A DNA stretch of 64,000 nucleotides from Shewanella loihica PV-4 (GTDB lineage Bacteria; Pseudomonadota; Gammaproteobacteria; Enterobacterales; Shewanellaceae): positions 2,294,001 to 2,358,000 of the forward strand of contig NC_009092.1 of assembly GCF_000016065.1 (NCBI RefSeq), given 5' to 3'. The first letter of the stretch is position 1, and the number at the start of each line of letters is the position of its first letter. The position numbers were made by a program, and so were the translations under genes. Below the pieces are notes generated by a model. The model was not told where the DNA came from and searched no databases. It was given only the letters and a program-made list of their open reading frames with translations. This document shows positions 35,217-46,046 of the stretch, in pieces.

Positions 35217-36119
35217 ATGCTTTCAGAACAGTCGATGCAATTAATTGATATGGTGGCCCGAGTCGGAAGTTTTACCGCGGCGGCCAACAAGTTACACAAG
35301 GTGCCCTCTGCCGTGAGTTATGCCGTGAAGCAGGTTGAGGAAGATTTGGGGGTCGTGTTGTTTGAGCGCCACCACAGAAGCGTGAGCCTCACCCCGGCAG
35401 GCGAACATTTCGTCAAGCAGGTGCGCTCCATGCTTACCCACTTGGCATCGCTAAAAGAAGACACCAAACGCGTGGCCAACGGCTGGCAACCCACACTCTC
35501 AATAGCGCTAGATAACATCGTGCGCGCCGATAAGATCAGTAACCTAATCGCCGATTTCTACCGCCATTTCGACAATGTCGAGCTGATCATACGTATCGAA
35601 GTCTTTAACGGCGTCTGGGAGGCGATCGCCACCGGTCGCAGCGACATCGCCATCGGTGCCACTACCGCGATTCCTGTGGGCGGTGATTATCGCTTTAAGG
35701 ATATGGGCGACATCGAATGGACCTTCCTGGTGAGTAAGCATCACCCCCTGGCCGCAATAGATAGACCCCTGCTTGATGATGAGCTGCGCAGCTACCCCTC
35801 TATCTGTCTGGAAGACACCTCTCGCGAAATCCCAAAACGCATGACTTGGCTATTAGACAATCAGCGCCGCTTAGTCGTACCAGACTGGATCCGCGCCATC
35901 AACTGTTTCCGCGAAGGCCTGGGCATAGGTTACATGCCTAAGCACTTCGCCACCCCCTTTGTGCAAGCCGGCGCGCTGATAGAGAAAGAGCTGGAACGCC
36001 CTAAGGCACCAAGCCCCTGTTGCCTGGCCTGGAACGACGCCAACATGTCACCCGCCATGGCATGGGTGCTGGACTATCTAGGCGATAGCGAAAAACTACA
36101 GCGAGACTGGTTTAACTAA
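35217..36119 (+). CDS. punR: LysR-type regulator, PunR-like
   Basis: 300 residues from ATG 35217, which has AGGAG 10 bases upstream; the in-frame extension to 35124 precedes the HTH domain and is unlikely to be coding. Residues 5-65 form the winged HTH (GSFTAAANKLHKVPSAVSYA). The effector domain contains LDNIVRADK, VFNGVWEAIATG and the near-invariant AIPVGGDYRFKDMG, matching E. coli YdhB/PunR as I recall it. Divergent orientation and a 131-bp spacer to punC fit activation of that gene in response to purines. Its last codons begin a 14-bp repeat array. Confidence 0.85.
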   Translation: MLSEQSMQLIDMVARVGSFTAAANKLHKVPSAVSYAVKQVEEDLGVVLFERHHRSVSLTPAGEHFVKQVRSMLTHLASLKEDTKRVANGWQPTLSIALDNIVRADKISNLIADFYRHFDNVELIIRIEVFNGVWEAIATGRSDIAIGATTAIPVGGDYRFKDMGDIEWTFLVSKHHPLAAIDRPLLDDELRSYPSICLEDTSREIPKRMTWLLDNQRRLVVPDWIRAINCFREGLGIGYMPKHFATPFVQAGALIEKELERPKAPSPCCLAWNDANMSPAMAWVLDYLGDSEKLQRDWFN

Positions 36120-36190
36120 TCGCATTTAACTGATCAGATTAAATCAGTCGCGTTTATTTAGTCTCGTTTAATTTACCTGGCTTAATTAAC
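36107..36190 (+). repeat. Six 14-bp degenerate tandem units starting inside the punR stop region
   Basis: The unit at 36107-36120 contains the final punR codons and stop (CTGGTTTAACTAAT). Five more 14-mers follow without gaps at 36121, 36135, 36149, 36163 and 36177. The last, CTGGCTTAATTAAC, is close to the first. The repeat therefore seems seeded by the end of the coding sequence. Confidence 0.65.
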
Positions 36191-36343
36191 GGCTTATCGA
36201 GCAGATGGGCTTTCGCCCCTCCCTTGGCTCGGTTATGATAATAGCCTTGCAAAACAAGTTAAATCCGGTTCATGAAATGGAACTCTTGCAACCGATTTGA
36301 CTCAAATAAACCATCAAGTTAGTGATAGTCACTGGAGATAAAG

Positions 36344-37003
36344 ATGACGCAAGAAACACTATATGCAAGCCATGCTTCGACACAAGAAGTGAATAAGCTG
36401 CTTAAAAATACCTATCTGCTGCTCTCGATGACACTGGGCTTCTCAGCGCTGTGTGCGGGGCTGGCAATGGTGTTGCAAATCAGTCCTCTCATGTCTATCG
36501 GTCTGTCGATCGGTGGTTTCATTTTGTTGTTTGTCACCCTGAGAAAGGCCGAGTCGGCCGCGGGGCTGTTTTGGGTGTTTGCCTTTACGGGTATGGAAGG
36601 TGCCTCGCTTGGCTACATGCTTAATCATTATGCTGGCATGGCCAACGGTCCTCAGCTCATCATGCAGGCCTTAGGCTTGACTGCCGTAGTGTTCGTTACC
36701 CTGAGCGGCTATGCCATCACCACCAAGAAAGACTTCTCTTTCATGCGTGGCTTCCTGCTCGCCGGTTTGGTCATTGCCATCGTTGCCGGTATCGCCAACA
36801 TCTTCATCGGTAGCGGCGCGGTGTTCATGGCCCTCAACGCGGGTATCGCCCTGTTAATGACAGGCTTTATCCTGTTCGATACCAGCCGCATCGTCAACGG
36901 CGGTGAAACCAACTACATACGCGCGACTGTGTCGCTGTACTTGGACTTCCTCAACCTGTTTATCTCTATTTTGCACCTACTGGGTGCAGGTAGCGACGAT
37001 TAA
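36344..37003 (+). CDS. BAX inhibitor-1/YccA family membrane protein
   Basis: 219 residues with seven membrane segments. FAFTGMEGASLGYMLNHYAG and the C-terminal FILFDTSRIVNGGETNYIRATVSLYLDFLNLF (in parts) are the BI-1 family signatures, the latter with the conserved aspartates. E. coli YccA interacts with FtsH; other members act as pH-dependent calcium channels. It is a single gene immediately before the tus operon, with its own terminator. Confidence 0.92.
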   Translation: MTQETLYASHASTQEVNKLLKNTYLLLSMTLGFSALCAGLAMVLQISPLMSIGLSIGGFILLFVTLRKAESAAGLFWVFAFTGMEGASLGYMLNHYAGMANGPQLIMQALGLTAVVFVTLSGYAITTKKDFSFMRGFLLAGLVIAIVAGIANIFIGSGAVFMALNAGIALLMTGFILFDTSRIVNGGETNYIRATVSLYLDFLNLFISILHLLGAGSDD

Positions 37004-37020
37004 GCAAGCTACGCTTAGAA

Positions 37021-37047
37021 AGCCCGCCCACATAGGCGGGCTTTTTT
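37021..37047 (+). terminator. Rho-independent terminator after the BI-1 gene
   Basis: AGCCCGCC / GGCGGGCT stem around CACATA, followed by T6. Confidence 0.92.
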
Positions 37048-37188
37048 ATGCCCTTTTCTGTGACTAATTAGCCTTCTAATTAGGCAAAGCTGTCAGCGTA
37101 TTCACCTGGCATTTGGGATCAATTTAAAAAACAGATAGAATAGCAGTTTAAAGCCGAGCTCCTACGGCGCCATATTAAGTTAGGGTTA

Positions 37189-37578
37189 ATGAGTAAGCTC
37201 ATCATTCAAGTCAATCAGGCTGGTTACGGCCAGGGTAGCAGCTATCAGGCGCTGCAATTTACTAAGGCGGCTATCGATGCCGGCCATGAAGTGGTCAAAG
37301 TCTTCTTCTATCAAGACGGTGTATTATCGACCAATCATCTACAATCGCCCGCCTCCGACGAGTTTGCCCTTTACCAGGCCTGGCGTGAGCTGGGACAGAC
37401 ACATCAAGTGCCCTTGGTAAACTGCGTATCGGCGGCGCTGCGCCGCGGCGTTTTATCTGCGGCCGAATCGGCTGAAAACCAGTTACAGCATTGGAACCTC
37501 GAGCCCCCCTTTCAGATGGGCGGCCTTGGCGAACTCGTGACCGGTATAGAGCAAGCCGATCGCGTGATCTGTTTTTAA
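37189..37578 (+). CDS. tusD: Sulfurtransferase subunit TusD
   Basis: 129 residues of the DsrE family. QVNQAGYGQGSSYQALQFTKAAI and VFFYQDGVL form the Rossmann-like core. The catalytic cysteine is in VPLVNCVSAALRRG. TusBCD relays sulfur from TusA to TusE for 2-thiouridine synthesis at the tRNA wobble position. It is first in the tusDCBE operon, 33 nt before tusC. Confidence 0.95.
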   Translation: MSKLIIQVNQAGYGQGSSYQALQFTKAAIDAGHEVVKVFFYQDGVLSTNHLQSPASDEFALYQAWRELGQTHQVPLVNCVSAALRRGVLSAAESAENQLQHWNLEPPFQMGGLGELVTGIEQADRVICF

Positions 37579-37611
37579 ACGCCAGATGTTAAGCATTCGC
37601 TTTTTGGAAAA

Positions 37612-37971
37612 ATGATGAAAAAGATCACCATTATCTTCAGACACGCGCCCCATGGCAGTGCCAAGGGTCGGGAAGGACTGGATTTTGCGCTGCTCAGCGC
37701 TAGTTTCGAACAAGAGGTCAGCCTCATCTTCGTTGATGAAGGCGTTCTTAATCTGTTGCCGCAACAGACGCCGGAAGCCATAGGGGCCAAAGATTTCCTA
37801 GCAGCTTTCAAGGCATTGCCCCTTTACGATATTGAGTGTGTCTTTGCCTGTCAGCAGAGTCTGGCTGACTATCAACTAGATGAATCGGCTCTAGCCATCC
37901 CGCTGGAAGTCAAATCCCCGGCCGAGATAGGTGAGCTATTAACCCAAGTCGATGAGGTCTTTGTCTACTGA
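37612..37971 (+). CDS. tusC: Sulfurtransferase subunit TusC
   Basis: 119 residues, DsrF type. ITIIFRHAPHGSAKGREGLDFAL at the N-terminus is the family signature. It is a structural partner in the TusBCD hexamer. Two consecutive ATGs (37612, 37615) follow GGAAAA, so the exact start is ambiguous by one codon. The stop overlaps the tusB ATG, indicating coupling. Confidence 0.94.
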   Translation: MMKKITIIFRHAPHGSAKGREGLDFALLSASFEQEVSLIFVDEGVLNLLPQQTPEAIGAKDFLAAFKALPLYDIECVFACQQSLADYQLDESALAIPLEVKSPAEIGELLTQVDEVFVY

Positions 37972-38252
37972 TGATACTGCATATCGTTCAATACTCGGCG
38001 GCTCAGGATAGCGCCCTAGGCACCTGCCTTCGCTACATTCAGCCTCAAGACACCCTCTTACTGCTCGGTGATGGCGTAAACTCTCTGCTGCTACAAAAAT
38101 GGCAACAAGCCTTGGCTGACATACAGATCTCCTTGCTCGAACAAGACGTGATCGCCAGAGGCTTACAAACTCGCTTGAGCCAATATAAGCAGCTTAGTCA
38201 GGCAGAATTTGTCCAATATACATTAACTCACGCTAAGGTGATCACTTGGTAA
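37971..38252 (+). CDS. tusB: Sulfurtransferase subunit TusB
   Basis: 93 residues, DsrH type, beginning MILHIVQYS and containing [12 protein letters not shown]. It is the small subunit of the TusBCD relay. It overlaps tusC at its start and tusE by 7 bp if the tusE TTG start is correct. Confidence 0.93.
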   Translation: MILHIVQYSAAQDSALGTCLRYIQPQDTLLLLGDGVNSLLLQKWQQALADIQISLLEQDVIARGLQTRLSQYKQLSQAEFVQYTLTHAKVITW

Positions 38253-38584
38253 ATTTTATTATGTACGGCGATAGTCAGATCCCCACGGATCCCCAGGGCT
38301 ATTTGAAAAATGTCAGCGACTGGAGTGAAGAGCTAGCAGTACTTATCGCCACCGAAGAAGAGATAACCCTTACAGCCGCCCATTGGGAAGTAGTACATTT
38401 CGTGCGTGATTTCTATATGGAATTTAAGACAAGCCCGGCCATTCGTGTGCTGGTCAAGGCAATAGGCCAAAAACTCGGTGCCGAAAAGGGCAATTCAAAA
38501 TATCTTTATACCCTCTTCCCTCTCGGCCCGGCCAAACAGGCCACTAAGATCGCAGGGCTACCTAAGCCAGCCAAGTGTATCTAA
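38246..38584 (+). CDS. tusE: Sulfur relay protein TusE (DsrC family)
   Basis: 112 residues from TTG 38246. [19 protein letters not shown] and [21 protein letters not shown] are DsrC/TusE hallmarks, and the penultimate cysteine in KPAKCI is the sulfur acceptor. Start choice: AAGGTG ends 5 bases before the TTG, while ATG 38261 has no binding site and would be two residues shorter than E. coli TusE. TTG is therefore favoured but not certain. It ends the operon before a bidirectional terminator. Confidence 0.93.
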   Translation: MVNFIMYGDSQIPTDPQGYLKNVSDWSEELAVLIATEEEITLTAAHWEVVHFVRDFYMEFKTSPAIRVLVKAIGQKLGAEKGNSKYLYTLFPLGPAKQATKIAGLPKPAKCI

Positions 38585-38629
38585 TCTTTAAGCCGTTAAT
38601 GACCGTCTAATTAATTGTATTTAGATAAT

Positions 38630-38660
38630 AAAAAACCTTCGCGATTGCGAAGGTTTTTTT
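38630..38660. terminator. Bidirectional terminator between tusE and the serS cluster
   Basis: ACCTTCGC / GCGAAGGT stem with a short loop, A6 before and T7 after. It can end tusDCBE rightward and the ftsK-to-serS transcript leftward. Confidence 0.93.
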
Positions 38661-38664
38661 GTGG

Positions 38665-38784
38665 TTAGAGATTTTTCATCACTAACATAATCGCTTTCCC
38701 AAATGTTGCTAACATTACTGCGAAAAAGATACAGATAATGACGACATAGGTCAGCCACTGAAAATAGCGCCCACCGTTATCCAT
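38665..38784 (-). CDS. 39-residue single-pass membrane protein (small ORF)
   Basis: Read from the minus strand: it starts MDNGGRYFQWLTYVV, continues with a hydrophobic stretch of about 20 residues (IICIFFAVMLATFGKAIM) and ends MKNL before TAA. One membrane helix with a short polar N-terminus is predicted. It lies 24 bp after serS and just before the shared terminator, so it would be the last gene of that transcript. The ribosome binding site is weak (GTGTGAAA). No family is recognised; it is short enough to be missed by gene callers. Confidence 0.5.
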   Translation of the reverse strand: MDNGGRYFQWLTYVVIICIFFAVMLATFGKAIMLVMKNL

Positions 38785-38808
38785 GTTTCACACTATCTCT
38801 TTATCGCA

Positions 38809-40107
<1,299 letters not shown>

Positions 40108-40114
40108 TTAATAG

Positions 40115-40489
40115 TTAAATGCGAGAAAAAACCAACTGCTGTCCTAAGTAAACCATGAATAAACATAGACATAGGTTCAGAGCGATATTTGTAAATGCTT
40201 TCAACCAGGCGCCCTGCTGCATCAATAACAGGGTTTCGTTCGAAAAAGTTGAAAACGTCGTAAGTGCTCCTAATAACCCAACACCTACTAATGCTTTGAT
40301 TTCAGGACTGACCTGACTCGCTTCACCTAGGGCATAGATCACGCCCATCAGGAAGGAGCCGATCACATTGACCATGAGTGTACCAAAAGGAAAAGAAGAG
40401 CCAAACACCTGAATCATGAATATTGAAATAAGATAACGAAATACCGCGCCGATAGAACCACCCAGGGCCACAAAAATGAGATTATTCAT
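40115..40489 (-). CDS. crcB: Fluoride exporter CrcB (Fluc channel)
   Basis: 124 residues with four membrane segments. [15 protein letters not shown] at the N-terminus and [19 protein letters not shown], with the polar track of the channel, are diagnostic. The dimeric channel removes fluoride from the cytoplasm. The gene overlaps rarA by 8 bp. No fluoride riboswitch is visible, which fits its position inside a housekeeping operon. Confidence 0.95.
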   Translation of the reverse strand: MNNLIFVALGGSIGAVFRYLISIFMIQVFGSSFPFGTLMVNVIGSFLMGVIYALGEASQVSPEIKALVGVGLLGALTTFSTFSNETLLLMQQGAWLKAFTNIALNLCLCLFMVYLGQQLVFSRI

Positions 40490-41813
40490 AGCGTTTCACC
40501 TCACTTGCCCTGTCCATTTCGGCCAAGGTGGCTAGCTTGGTCTTGATGCGCTTCTCGAAACCATGCTCGCTAGGATAGTAGAACTGTGTGCCTGCTAGCT
40601 GCTCAGGGAAATAACACTCACCGCTGGCATAATGATTGGGCTCATCATGGGCGTAGCGATACCCCTCACCCAGGCCGATATCGGCCATCAACTGAGTTGG
40701 GGCATTGCGCAGATGATTAGGCACGGGCTGACTGCCGGTCTCCCGCGCCAGCTGGCGCGCCGCCTTGAAGGCGGTATAGACGGCGTTACTCTTGGGCGCG
40801 CAGGCGAGGTAGACAACTGCCTGGGCAATTGCCCGCTCCCCTTCGGCCGGTCCCACGCGATGAAAGCACTCCCAGGCATTGACCGCCACCGACATGGCCA
40901 CAGGATCGGCATTACCTATATCTTCCGAGGCGATGGCCAGCAGGCGACGGGCGACATATAAGGGATCGCAGCCCCCTTCGAGCATGCGGCAATACCAGTA
41001 AAGCGCCGCATCCGGCGCCGAGCCCCGAATCGACTTATGCACCGCAGAGATAAGGTCGTAATATTGATCGCCATTCTTATCGAATCCGGCGAGCTGTTGC
41101 CCGGCCACCTCGATGAGCATCTGAGCATTAAACTCGCCGCCATCCGGCAGCATGTCGCTCATCAATTCGATAAGATTAAGAGCCTTACGGGCATCACCAT
41201 CACAGAGGCTAGCGAGTTTGCCCGCCACTTCATTAGGCATCTTAAGCTGACGCTTACCCAGACCACGCTCCCCATCTTCCAGCGCCTGACGGACTATCTT
41301 GATGATCTCCTCATCTTGCAACCGCTTGATCAGGTAGACCCTGGCGCGGGATAACAATGCGTTATTGATCTCAAACGAGGGGTTTTCCGTGGTGGCACCG
41401 ATAAAAATCACAGTGCCATCTTCGATAAAGGGCAAGAAGGCATCTTGCTGGCTCTTGTTGAACCTGTGCACCTCATCGACAAACAGCAAGGTGCGCTGCC
41501 CGCGTGACTGGGCCACACTCTTGGCGTGCTCGATGGCGGCGCGGATCTCTTTCACCCCTGAGGTGACCGCAGAGATGCGCTCGACATGAGCATTGGCATA
41601 ATGGGCAACCAACTCGGCGAGTGTGGTCTTGCCGGTACCCGGCGGTCCCCAGAACATCATGGAGTGAGCCCTGCCGGCCTCGAGGGCCTGACGCAGCGGC
41701 TTACCCTCACCTAACAGATGATCTTGCCCTATATATTGCGACAGGGTTTCCGGCCGCATTCTTGCGGCAAGCGGGCGGAAGTCTGGCGCGAAATCGAAAC
41801 TTAAGCTAGACAC
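40482..41813 (-). CDS. rarA: Replication-associated recombination protein A (AAA+ ATPase)
   Basis: 443 residues. Walker A is [17 protein letters not shown], Walker [21 protein letters not shown], and [21 protein letters not shown] is sensor 1/arginine finger region; the C-terminal MgsA/tetramerisation domain is complete. The enzyme acts at stalled replication forks. The start is GTG 41813 with AAGG 6-9 bases upstream. That binding site falls inside a repeat array between lolA and rarA. The gene overlaps crcB at its 3' end. Confidence 0.95.
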   Translation of the reverse strand: MSSLSFDFAPDFRPLAARMRPETLSQYIGQDHLLGEGKPLRQALEAGRAHSMMFWGPPGTGKTTLAELVAHYANAHVERISAVTSGVKEIRAAIEHAKSVAQSRGQRTLLFVDEVHRFNKSQQDAFLPFIEDGTVIFIGATTENPSFEINNALLSRARVYLIKRLQDEEIIKIVRQALEDGERGLGKRQLKMPNEVAGKLASLCDGDARKALNLIELMSDMLPDGGEFNAQMLIEVAGQQLAGFDKNGDQYYDLISAVHKSIRGSAPDAALYWYCRMLEGGCDPLYVARRLLAIASEDIGNADPVAMSVAVNAWECFHRVGPAEGERAIAQAVVYLACAPKSNAVYTAFKAARQLARETGSQPVPNHLRNAPTQLMADIGLGEGYRYAHDEPNHYASGECYFPEQLAGTQFYYPSEHGFEKRIKTKLATLAEMDRASEVKRYE

Positions 41814-41880
41814 AAATGGCCTTATCTAATGACTTATTCAAATGGCTTATTCTAATTGCTAATTCAAAGGCTCAATCCAA
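41814..41880 (-). repeat. About five 12-14 bp degenerate units between lolA stop and rarA start
   Basis: Read on the minus strand, the last lolA codons and stop (GGCATTGGATTGAG) are followed by similar 12-13 bp units, such as CAATTAGAATAAG and CCATTTGAATAAG. The last unit supplies the AAGG of the rarA ribosome binding site. The pattern matches the arrays after punR and the HD-GYP gene. Confidence 0.55.
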
Positions 41881-42498
41881 TGCCTTTAGGCGCTGATCGT
41901 CAATATCGACGCCTTCGGGAACGGTAAACTGGAACAGGCTAGCATCGGCGTCTTTCAAAGGCGCCTGGGCTGACAGATTGAAGACACTGAGGTTACCCTG
42001 CTGGTCAGTCAGCTTCATCACCTCGAGTTGCTCATCCTTAAAGCAGACCTCAACGCCGGTCACGCTGGCATCGACGGCCTTAGGGGTTATCTGATAACAA
42101 TCGTCCTGACGCTTTACCTGATAGGCCTGCCAGGTCGCGTCGTCGCGATGTACCAAGAGCGCGATCGGCGAGGCATTGATAGCCTGATTGAAATCCAACA
42201 CAGACACCTCTTCGGCAAAGGGATTGTAGATCCACACGTCGCGGCCATCGGCGACAATCAGGGATTCATCCGGCTGGGTCAGATGCCAATAAAACTGGTT
42301 AGGTACCGCCAAGGCGAAGGTACCCGTGCCCTGCTGGATCACCTTATTATTAACGTCGGTTACCTGCTGGCTAAAATTGGCCTTAAGGTTATCCAGCTTG
42401 GCAAGCTTATCCTTTAGGGCTGCCGAATCATCGGCGTAACTCGATGCCGCCACGACTAGAGGCAAGGCACAGACTAATTGAGATAAGGGTTTTAGCAT
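41872..42498 (-). CDS. lolA: Outer-membrane lipoprotein carrier LolA
   Basis: 208 residues from ATG 42498, which has AAAGGA 6 bases upstream. Upstream in-frame ATGs at 42513 and 42552 are less likely. A signal peptide ([18 protein letters not shown]) precedes a mature domain with [12 protein letters not shown] and [16 protein letters not shown], typical of LolA. It carries lipoproteins across the periplasm from LolCDE to LolB. It lies between ftsK and rarA, as in many gammaproteobacteria. Confidence 0.95.
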   Translation of the reverse strand: MLKPLSQLVCALPLVVAASSYADDSAALKDKLAKLDNLKANFSQQVTDVNNKVIQQGTGTFALAVPNQFYWHLTQPDESLIVADGRDVWIYNPFAEEVSVLDFNQAINASPIALLVHRDDATWQAYQVKRQDDCYQITPKAVDASVTGVEVCFKDEQLEVMKLTDQQGNLSVFNLSAQAPLKDADASLFQFTVPEGVDIDDQRLKALD

Positions 42499-42655
42499 TT
42501 CAAATCCTTTCATGTAAAAACGCTCGCTATTCACTCGGGTTACTGTCCCCATAAACTCAGGACTTTTTATTCGAACTTATCACTCTTGATGTTTACCTCT
42601 CGACTTATCATCAAGAGTGTCACAAGAGTTTGTCACGAGAAATATTAACGAGAGC

Positions 42656-45193
42656 TTAATAATCTTTCGGCGGCGGAGGCGCCAGCACCTCACGGTTACC
42701 GTTATGGCCTTGAGAGCTGACGACGCCCTGCATCTCCATCTGTTCTATGATGCGAGCGGCGCGGTTATAGCCAATCTTAAACTTACGCTGCACGCTGGAG
42801 ATAGAACCACGACGGGTCTCGGTAACAAAGGCCACCGCCTCATCGTAGAGAGAGTCCATCTCTTCATCATTCTCCGCGGCTTCACCCGGCAGCAGCACCT
42901 GCTCCCCTTCGGCCGAGCCCTGCAAGATCTCATCGATATATTGCGGCTTGCCGCGACTATGCCAGTCGGCCACCACAGCATGGACTTCATGGTCATCGAT
43001 AAAGGCGCCGTGAACACGGATAGGCACACTGGTCCCGGGTGGTAGATAGAGCATGTCACCCATACCCAGCAGAGTTTCAGCACCTTGCTGATCTAAGATG
43101 GTGCGCGAATCGATACGGGACGACACCTGAAACGCCATACGGGTTGGGATGTTGGCTTTAATCAGGCCCGTGATCACATCAACCGATGGACGCTGGGTCG
43201 CCAGAATAAGGTGGATACCGGCGGCCCTGGCCTTCTGGGCGATACGGGCGATCAGCTCTTCCACCTTCTTACCGACTATCATCATCATGTCGGCAAATTC
43301 ATCGACGATCACCACTATAGACGGCAGTTTATCTAGCTCAGGCGCATGCTCTTCCATGCTGTCTTGTGAGCGCCACAGCGGATCTGTGATCTCCTCACCG
43401 CGCTCCTTAGCTTCCTTGATCTTGGCGTTGTAACCCTTGAGATTACGCACCCCTAAGGCAGACATCAGCTTATAGCGACGCTCCATCTCGCCCACACACC
43501 AGCGTAGGGAGTTGGCCGCCTCCTTCATGTCGGTCACTACCTCGCAGAGGAGATGTGGAATGCCTTCATACACAGAAAGTTCCAGCATCTTAGGATCGAT
43601 CATGATGAAGCGTACATCATCCGGCCCTGACTTATAGAGCAAGCTGGTGATCATCACGTTGACCCCTACAGACTTACCCGAACCAGTAGTACCGGCCACC
43701 AGAAGGTGTGGCATCTTACCAAGATCCACCACCACAGGTTCACCCGAGATATCCTGACCCAGCACCATGCTAAGATGAGACTTGCTATGCTCAAAGGCTT
43801 CGCTGCCGAGCACGTCACGCATAAACACGGTTTCGCGGAACTTGTTCGGGATCTCCAGACCCACATAGGCCTTACCCGGGATCACCTCGACCACACGAAC
43901 ACTCTCGGCTAGCAGCGAGCGCGCGAGATCTTTCGACAGGTTAGTGATCTTAGACGCTTTGACGCCTGGCGCGAGCTCAAGCTCGAAACGGGTCACCACA
44001 GGGCCAGGGAAGACGCCGACCACCTTGGCCACAATGTTAAAGTCGGCAAGCTTGACCTCGACCAGACGCGCCACCTGATCCAGCTCTTCCTGACTGATCG
44101 GGTTTGTCTTACGATTTGGCACATCGAGCAGTGAAATATCCGGTAGCGGCGTAACAGGCTTCTTCGGCTGAGCCTCTTCTCCGCCCGGCAGGACGACTAT
44201 GCCATCGACAATTTTTGCCTGCTCGACCTTCTGGTTTTTGGGCAGTTTCTTGGGCAGCACGGCGCCAGTTGAATGCTTGGCATCGAAATCTATGGAGACT
44301 TCATCATCCTGAGCACTAAAGCTCAGAGAAGGCTCTTGCGCTTCTACCTCAGCAGCGGTTTTTGCCGTTGGCAGGCTAAAGCTTGACTCCTTAACCCGGC
44401 CGCGAGAAGAAGTTTCTTGAGCCTCATCTTCATCATATTCATCATCGTAATCATCCTGATCGTCTTCATAGACCTCTTCTTCGGCCTTAGCCAAAGCCTT
44501 TTGACGACGAGACTCCTTGAATCGGTCAAATACCGACATGAACCCCTTGGTATCATCGGTTTCGGGCGCACTCGAGAATTTCTCGGGAACATGTTTAAGC
44601 TGCTTCAAACACCAGATGGTGGCAAAACCAACCACCTCGACCACGGTTAGCCAGCTGATGCCGGTCAGCAAAGTAAAGCCGGCGCCGACGAAACAGAGCA
44701 GCAGCAAGGTGGTGCCCAGCTGATTAAAATAAGGCAACATGGCATCGGCGATCACATCACCGGAGACGCCGCCAGCCGAGAACTCGTAGATGTCATTGGC
44801 ATTCATGCTGGCAAGGGACGCAAGGCTGAAGGTGATCAACAAGAAACCAATCAGCCTTAGCCCTACCGAAAAATAATCTATCTCCAACAGTCGGTGAATA
44901 CGCTTGAACAACAGCCAACCGGTCACCGCCACTATGATAGGAATAAGGTAGGCGGTGTAACCAAAGAAATAGAAAAGCACATCGGCAAGCCATGCTCCCA
45001 CGGCGCCGGTAACGTTTTTAATCTCACCTTCGAAATTAGACTGACTCCATCCAGGATCAGACGAATGAAAGCTGCTCAGTGCAAGCAGAATATAGGTGGC
45101 GACCATGCAGCAGAGGATGAGTCCGCCTTCAAGCAGACGCTGCAGACCGCTGAGTGTTTTGACACTATTTCCCTTAGACAAAAGACAACCCAC
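42656..45193 (-). CDS. ftsK: DNA translocase FtsK
   Basis: 845 residues. Four to five N-terminal membrane segments (20-190) target the septum. An acidic linker (about 210-340, with runs of Asp/Glu/Tyr) follows, then the RecA-like motor with Walker [17 protein letters not shown]. It ends with the winged-helix gamma domain ([24 protein letters not shown], in parts) that reads KOPS sites. It is shorter than E. coli FtsK because the linker is short. The start is GTG 45193; TTG at 45181 (then SKGNSVKTL) is a plausible alternative, and neither has a strong ribosome binding site. Confidence 0.95.
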   Translation of the reverse strand: MGCLLSKGNSVKTLSGLQRLLEGGLILCCMVATYILLALSSFHSSDPGWSQSNFEGEIKNVTGAVGAWLADVLFYFFGYTAYLIPIIVAVTGWLLFKRIHRLLEIDYFSVGLRLIGFLLITFSLASLASMNANDIYEFSAGGVSGDVIADAMLPYFNQLGTTLLLLCFVGAGFTLLTGISWLTVVEVVGFATIWCLKQLKHVPEKFSSAPETDDTKGFMSVFDRFKESRRQKALAKAEEEVYEDDQDDYDDEYDEDEAQETSSRGRVKESSFSLPTAKTAAEVEAQEPSLSFSAQDDEVSIDFDAKHSTGAVLPKKLPKNQKVEQAKIVDGIVVLPGGEEAQPKKPVTPLPDISLLDVPNRKTNPISQEELDQVARLVEVKLADFNIVAKVVGVFPGPVVTRFELELAPGVKASKITNLSKDLARSLLAESVRVVEVIPGKAYVGLEIPNKFRETVFMRDVLGSEAFEHSKSHLSMVLGQDISGEPVVVDLGKMPHLLVAGTTGSGKSVGVNVMITSLLYKSGPDDVRFIMIDPKMLELSVYEGIPHLLCEVVTDMKEAANSLRWCVGEMERRYKLMSALGVRNLKGYNAKIKEAKERGEEITDPLWRSQDSMEEHAPELDKLPSIVVIVDEFADMMMIVGKKVEELIARIAQKARAAGIHLILATQRPSVDVITGLIKANIPTRMAFQVSSRIDSRTILDQQGAETLLGMGDMLYLPPGTSVPIRVHGAFIDDHEVHAVVADWHSRGKPQYIDEILQGSAEGEQVLLPGEAAENDEEMDSLYDEAVAFVTETRRGSISSVQRKFKIGYNRAARIIEQMEMQGVVSSQGHNGNREVLAPPPPKDY

Positions 45194-45316
45194 AAAGCAA
45201 AAACGAAAAGGTGAGCCTAAGATATCAAAATAATTCGTGCTATGCAGCGTTTTACCTGCCTATACAGCACAATAGCAAGGCAAAAGGCCTTCATTGGTGA
45301 AAAACTATTCGAGGTG

Positions 45317-45347
45317 AAAAAAAAGGAGCCTTTATGGCTCCTTTTTT
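45317..45347 (-). terminator. Rho-independent terminator after lrp
   Basis: GGAGCC / GGCTCC stem flanked by A8 and T6, 17 bp beyond the lrp stop. The stem is the same as the one after gapA. Confidence 0.92.
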
Positions 45348-45363
45348 ACGACATAAATCGTTT

Positions 45364-45867
45364 TTAAGACTCAAGCGTTACATTTATTGCAACTCTATTG
45401 GTCTGCTTGACTTCTTCCATCACAACGTAGGTACGAGTATCAGAAACAGCGGGCAACTTAAGTAGAGTTTCACCTAACAAGCGACGATAGGCAGACATGT
45501 CAGAAACACGGGTCTTCAATAAATAGTCGAAGTCGCCAGAAACCAGATGACATTCTTGAATATCATCGAGCAGCTGTACGGCACGATTAAACTTATCAAA
45601 TACTTCTGCAGTATCGCGATTTAGCGTGATTTCTACGAACACAAGTAATGAAGCCCCAAGATAATGGGGATTTACTAGCGCAGTATATCCATTGATGTAA
45701 CCTTGCTTTTCGAGTCTTTTAACTCTCTCTAAACAGGGAGTGGGGCTCAGCCCTACACGCTTTGACAACTCCACATTGGAAATGCGGCCGTCGATTTGCA
45801 ACTCGTTAAGGATGTTACGATCGATCCGATCTAAGTCTTTTATAGGACTCTTTTTATTATTAACCAT
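45364..45867 (-). CDS. lrp: Leucine-responsive regulatory protein
   Basis: 167 residues. The N-terminal HTH is RISNVELSKRVGLSPTPCLERVKRL, and the C-terminal RAM/AsnC effector domain contains ECHLVSGDFDYLLKTRV. The sequence is very close to E. coli Lrp. It is divergent from ald with a 179-bp spacer. Lrp-family control of alanine dehydrogenase is well established in several bacteria, so local regulation is likely. Confidence 0.96.
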   Translation of the reverse strand: MVNNKKSPIKDLDRIDRNILNELQIDGRISNVELSKRVGLSPTPCLERVKRLEKQGYINGYTALVNPHYLGASLLVFVEITLNRDTAEVFDKFNRAVQLLDDIQECHLVSGDFDYLLKTRVSDMSAYRRLLGETLLKLPAVSDTRTYVVMEEVKQTNRVAINVTLES

Positions 45868-46046
45868 ATTTTTAACCTTGCTTTATCACTAAAACAACAT
45901 TTACTGCTACGTATGTCAAAAGTTCAGCAGCATTAACTGCCGAAGTGATACTATACTAGATTTCCCTGAAACAATCACGTTCAGGACCTATAAAATAACA
46001 ATTCAACCCAGAATAAATGGGTTTTTATTCAATTTGAGGCTCGAAG

